From: Planctomycetaceae bacterium
Lineage (GTDB): Bacteria; Planctomycetota; Planctomycetia; Planctomycetales; Planctomycetaceae
Length of the DNA: 8,632 nt
Direction of reading: 5' to 3'
Assembly: GCA_020426425.1 (NCBI GenBank)
Contig: JAGQQB010000144.1
Span: forward strand, 1-8,632
Part shown: piece after piece, positions 6,038 through 8,632 of the stretch
Layout: the number at the start of each line of letters is the position of its first letter
Position numbering within the stretch: position 1 is the stretch's first letter
Made by a program: the position numbers and the translations under genes
The notes under the pieces: generated by a model
What the model saw: the letters and a program-made list of their open reading frames with translations, nothing else
Databases searched by the model: none
What the model was told of the DNA's origin: nothing

Positions 6038-6277
6038 AAGGCGGGAGGGACCACCGCAGCGATGGCGGCGGCCAAACTGGGAGGGAAGTGACTGCGCGCA
6101 CGACGGAGAACTCCGGCATAACGACTCAGTCGAGTTGACCTCGCCAACGTATGTCAGCCGTGAAGTGAGCGTAAAGAGCAACCACGACAGATTCAGGCGC
6201 GACTGCATCCGGAAGTGGACCAGCGGCAAGTTCTGCCGTCAGCCCCACCAGTCAGTCGATGTTCCCGCCCCAATCCA

Positions 6278-6293
6278 ATGCTGGCGCCAGCAT
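6278..6293. promoter_or_regulatory. 16-bp perfect palindrome, possible operator
   Basis: ATGCTGGCGCCAGCAT is its own reverse complement. It lies between the DUF11 gene's terminator and the OmpH-like gene, 253 bases before the latter's start. It could bind a dimeric regulator or form part of the 3' structure of the upstream transcript. The target protein is unknown. Confidence 0.35.
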
Positions 6294-6310
6294 GGCTTTC
6301 ACACACGAAA

Positions 6311-6340
6311 ACGGGGCTCCGAGTTGCCCCGAAGCCCCGT
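6311..6340 (-). terminator. intrinsic terminator of the DUF11-repeat gene
   Basis: An 8-bp GC-rich stem (ACGGGGCT at 6311-6318, AGCCCCGT at 6333-6340), extended inside by two pairs after a mismatch. On the minus strand it is followed by TTTT (within 6308-6311). It starts 28 bases after the stop codon at 6369. Confidence 0.75.
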
Positions 6341-6368
6341 GCGAGCGATCAGCCTGATACCCGCAAGC

Positions 6369-8510
6369 TTATTCGCCGTAGAACTTTGTCAACTCTTCAC
6401 CAGTCAGTGGCTCGGCGATGGAGTCGCTGGAGAGCCGGGCGCGGAACCGCAGGTTGGCTCCAGTCGTCGCAGAGACACGCACCTGGAAGACCGCTGACTG
6501 GTTTGGTCCCAGATCGGCCAGCGTGCGGAACATGACCAGGCCGTTTTCGGCGATGTGTTCCGCCGGTCCCTGGGCCGACACGAAGGTCATCCCGGGGGCG
6601 AGTTCGCAGGCGAGACCAATGTTGCTCGCAGCAGCGGACCCTTCGTTCTTCACCTTGATTTCGTAGACCGCTTCGGTGCCGACTTCGACAGGATCGTCGA
6701 GATCCCGAACTTCAATGGCCAGCGATGAGGTCCCTTCGACCGCCGTCTTCAGTTGAGCATCGCTGACGCTCCCCTGTTCGGACGTTGCCCGGACAAAGTG
6801 TGTAAACTCTCCGATCTTGTCGGCGCTCAGCGTCACATGAATCTCAGCGGTCTTTCCCTGATCCAGCCGACCGACGAACCAGTTCAGAATGCGGGTCGAT
6901 TCATCGTACTGTGCCCCTCGGTCCGCCTTAACGAAGCTGAAGCCTTCGGGTACTTTGTGCATCACGCGGACGTTGTCCGTGGGAGCGGCTCCATCGTTGA
7001 GCACCTTGAGTGTAAAGGTCCCCTGTCGGCCCACATACCGCAAGCCAGGGCCATCGATCCCAGCGAGGACTTGCGGTGCGATGACCTGAACCTCGCGAGA
7101 GATCGTTTCGACCAGACTGCCATCGGCACGCGCTTGCACCTGAATGATCTGCTTGCCACCAGCACTGGCCGCCAGGGCCAGACGAACGGGCCGACGTTCA
7201 CCTGGGTTGAGCGATCCCAGTTCCATCAACAGTCGCTTGCCGCGGGCATGTTCGAGACCATCTGGAATGAGGGCTTCGATCTGCACGTTGGTGGCGATGC
7301 CAGTGCCGGGATTGGTCACAATCACGGTATGGGAAGCCGGTTCACCAACAAGGACTTCAGAAAGTCCTTCAATGTCCAGTTTGAGCAATGGTTCGGCAAC
7401 GGCGAACGAGTGTGACGCTGCGCCGGTGAATCGTACTTCCGCCCGGGTTTCAATCTGGCCCCGCTGCTGCGGAATCATGGTGACGTCGAAGACGTGCGAT
7501 TCGCCCGGAGAAATGCTGGCAAAGTTCCAGGTCAACGAATCAGCAGTTGCCTCAGGCTGACCCGAGGCGCCCGCCAACCGCACATTGGCAGGGAAGTAAG
7601 CCTGCACTTGGACGTTGCGACTTGTCGATTTCCCAGCATTCTTCACGACCAATTGGCACTGGCATTCCTGGCCAACGTTGATCTCCGACTTCTTCACCCA
7701 CTCGACGGTCAGCGAGGGGGTCTGCGGTCCGGTGTTTGAGGTTTCCTGTACGGCCGACGACGAGGTCGCGGAGATGGGCACGATGCCCGTTCCCGACTCT
7801 GACATCCGACCGACGGCCGGTTCAACTTCTGGATCGATATTACGCGAAGAAGCCGGCCGGCTTGGCGTGGCTGCGAACGGATCAGGACTTGGCGTGGCCC
7901 CGAACGGATCAGGACTTGCGTCGGTCGAAATGGGATCGGTCAGACTGCCTCCGGCGACCGGCCGGACTGCAAAGGGATTGTCGCTCGCTGGAAACTCTCC
8001 CGCGACTTGTTGAATCTCAGACGCGAATGGATTGTTCGCTGGGGCATCGACTGGGGTCGCCTGATCCTGTGCGGGGAGAATGTCCGCCAAAGTCTTGCGA
8101 CCAGGAGCCTGCGCAGATTTCGTTTCAAATACGGCGGGAGTTACGCCAAATGGGCGCTCCGTCATGGCCGTCGACGGAGTTGATGCCGCCTCAGCCGTTG
8201 CTGGTGGAGTTGCCGTTGATTGAGTCGCTGGCGCCTGAGGAGCAGAACCAAACAGCTCCGAAAAATTCCTGGTTCCCTGTTCGTCCGCTGTCGGGGCTTC
8301 GGCAGAGGTAGTGCTGCGAACAAACCGACTCGGTGCGGTGGTTTCCGCAGACTCGGTCGTTTGATTGTTCGATCCACCCGCGCTGAAGAACATTGTCCGC
8401 GCTGCGGGCTTGCGGACTTCGAACGGGTTGGCCGCGTCCTGGGCACTGACTTCCAGAAAGGTCAGTCCTGCGAATCCACACATCGCAAGAATCCAGACAC
8501 TGCGTCGCAT
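6369..8510 (-). CDS. secreted DUF11-repeat protein with NPF/DPF-rich N-terminus
   Basis: Exported 713-residue protein. Residues 1-23 form a signal peptide (RR, hydrophobic 5-19, VSA cleavage site before Gln24); Cys11 lacks a proper lipobox, so it is probably not a lipoprotein. Residues 24-262 are a low-complexity Ala/Pro/Thr/Ser region with recurring NPF or DPF (28, 160, 178, 201, 210), including two 9-residue repeats. Four DUF11/CARDB-like beta-sandwich repeats follow, near 266-370, 375-475, 480-590 and 596-700. Each carries a 'v.N.G...a.NV.v....P.g' signature: 'VKNAGKSTSRNVQVQAYFP' (289-307), 'VTNPGTGIATNVQIEALIP' (398-416), 'VLNDGAAPTDNVRVMHKVP' (503-521), 'VKNEGSAAASNIGLACELA' (620-638). 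DUF11 repeats occur in surface and envelope proteins, including chlamydial OmcB, but this protein has only four Cys. A structural or adhesive envelope role is inferred. The start has AAGGAG six bases upstream. Single gene with its own terminator. Confidence 0.85.
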   Translation of the reverse strand: MRRSVWILAMCGFAGLTFLEVSAQDAANPFEVRKPAARTMFFSAGGSNNQTTESAETTAPSRFVRSTTSAEAPTADEQGTRNFSELFGSAPQAPATQSTATPPATAEAASTPSTAMTERPFGVTPAVFETKSAQAPGRKTLADILPAQDQATPVDAPANNPFASEIQQVAGEFPASDNPFAVRPVAGGSLTDPISTDASPDPFGATPSPDPFAATPSRPASSRNIDPEVEPAVGRMSESGTGIVPISATSSSAVQETSNTGPQTPSLTVEWVKKSEINVGQECQCQLVVKNAGKSTSRNVQVQAYFPANVRLAGASGQPEATADSLTWNFASISPGESHVFDVTMIPQQRGQIETRAEVRFTGAASHSFAVAEPLLKLDIEGLSEVLVGEPASHTVIVTNPGTGIATNVQIEALIPDGLEHARGKRLLMELGSLNPGERRPVRLALAASAGGKQIIQVQARADGSLVETISREVQVIAPQVLAGIDGPGLRYVGRQGTFTLKVLNDGAAPTDNVRVMHKVPEGFSFVKADRGAQYDESTRILNWFVGRLDQGKTAEIHVTLSADKIGEFTHFVRATSEQGSVSDAQLKTAVEGTSSLAIEVRDLDDPVEVGTEAVYEIKVKNEGSAAASNIGLACELAPGMTFVSAQGPAEHIAENGLVMFRTLADLGPNQSAVFQVRVSATTGANLRFRARLSSDSIAEPLTGEELTKFYGE
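7861..7914 (-). repeat. two tandem 27-bp repeats coding SPDPF(G/A)ATP
   Basis: Units 7861-7887 and 7888-7914 differ at two adjacent bases. They encode two copies of a nine-residue DPF-containing repeat (residues about 199-216) in the low-complexity region of the DUF11 protein. This points to recent duplication or slippage and possible length variation between strains. Confidence 0.75.
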
Positions 8511-8516
8511 GATCGT

Positions 8517-8522
8517 CTCCTT
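8517..8522 (-). promoter_or_regulatory. ribosome binding site of the DUF11-repeat gene
   Basis: Reads AAGGAG on the minus strand, six bases before the ATG at 8510. It supports that start together with the signal peptide directly behind it. Confidence 0.8.
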
Positions 8523-8547
8523 GACAGCTGCTCGTCAGAGCCGGGTG

Positions 8548-8561
8548 GGAACGCGCGTTCC
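8548..8561. promoter_or_regulatory. 14-bp perfect palindrome upstream of the DUF11-repeat gene
   Basis: GGAACGCGCGTTCC is its own reverse complement. It lies 38-51 bases ahead of the start codon, where an operator or a short leader hairpin would sit. The rest of 8511-8632 shows no gene and no clear promoter boxes. Confidence 0.35.
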
Positions 8562-8632
8562 TTCCCGTGCCAGAATGGCATGACTCTGCTCTCTCAATCG
8601 ACGCCGCCTTTGCTGCGCGTTAAGCCAATTGT

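Larger units (their letters stand above)
6026..6310. other. intergenic leader of the OmpH-like gene
   Basis: No gene is seen. The region must carry the promoter of the OmpH-like gene, because a terminator closes the upstream gene at 6311-6340. I find no convincing -35/-10 boxes. The one clear element is the palindrome at 6278-6293. Confidence 0.4.

Noticed and set aside
5691..6497. Plus-strand open frame of 268 codons.
   Set aside because: Antisense to the OmpH-like gene and to the end of the DUF11 gene, crossing a terminator; Ser/Arg/Cys-rich shadow.
6753..7415. Plus-strand open frame of 220 codons.
   Set aside because: Antisense to the DUF11 repeats, no SD, no domain.

Overview
The window looks like ordinary chromosomal DNA from a member of the Planctomycetota. 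This is inferred from the mix of genes rather than from any marker gene: a secreted, extremely cysteine-rich HEAT-repeat protein, a large secreted protein with DUF11-type repeats and NPF/DPF motifs, an OmpH/Skp-like protein, fairly high G+C, several GTG starts and long gaps between short transcription units. No rRNA, tRNA, transposase, integrase, CRISPR array or phage gene was recognised.

Layout from left to right. (1) 1-907, minus strand: a two-gene unit of an unrecognised 155-residue protein followed by a CheW-like chemotaxis adaptor that runs off the left edge. The two reading frames are in phase, separated only by a TAG and 15 bases. (2) 1253-2559, minus: the Cys-rich HEAT-repeat exported protein with its own hairpin terminator. 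(3) 2560-3231: a 672-base divergent gap with no credible gene. (4) 3232-3858, plus: a two-cluster 4Fe-4S ferredoxin-like protein with an expanded second cysteine motif and a long C-terminal extension. (5) 3930-4502, minus: a stand-alone PncC/CinA C-terminal amidase, convergent with the ferredoxin. (6) 4765-5243, plus: a hypothetical protein of 137 residues, overlapped at its start by a short ORF with the better ribosome binding site; a strong hairpin follows. (7) 5378-6025, minus: an OmpH/Skp-family periplasmic chaperone. (8) 6369-8510, minus: a 713-residue exported protein with four DUF11-like repeats, with a terminator behind it and a perfect palindrome in front of it.

Three of the eight genes encode exported or envelope proteins (Cys-rich HEAT, Skp-like, DUF11). 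They have separate hairpins and start signals, so they look like neighbours with a shared theme rather than one operon. Electron transfer (ferredoxin), pyridine-nucleotide salvage (PncC) and chemotaxis (CheW) are represented by single genes or pairs. I see no clear new defence or mobile system. The most unusual items are the Cys-rich HEAT protein, the ferredoxin's expanded second motif, the CheW-linked unknown protein and the possible frameshift near 4840-4850.
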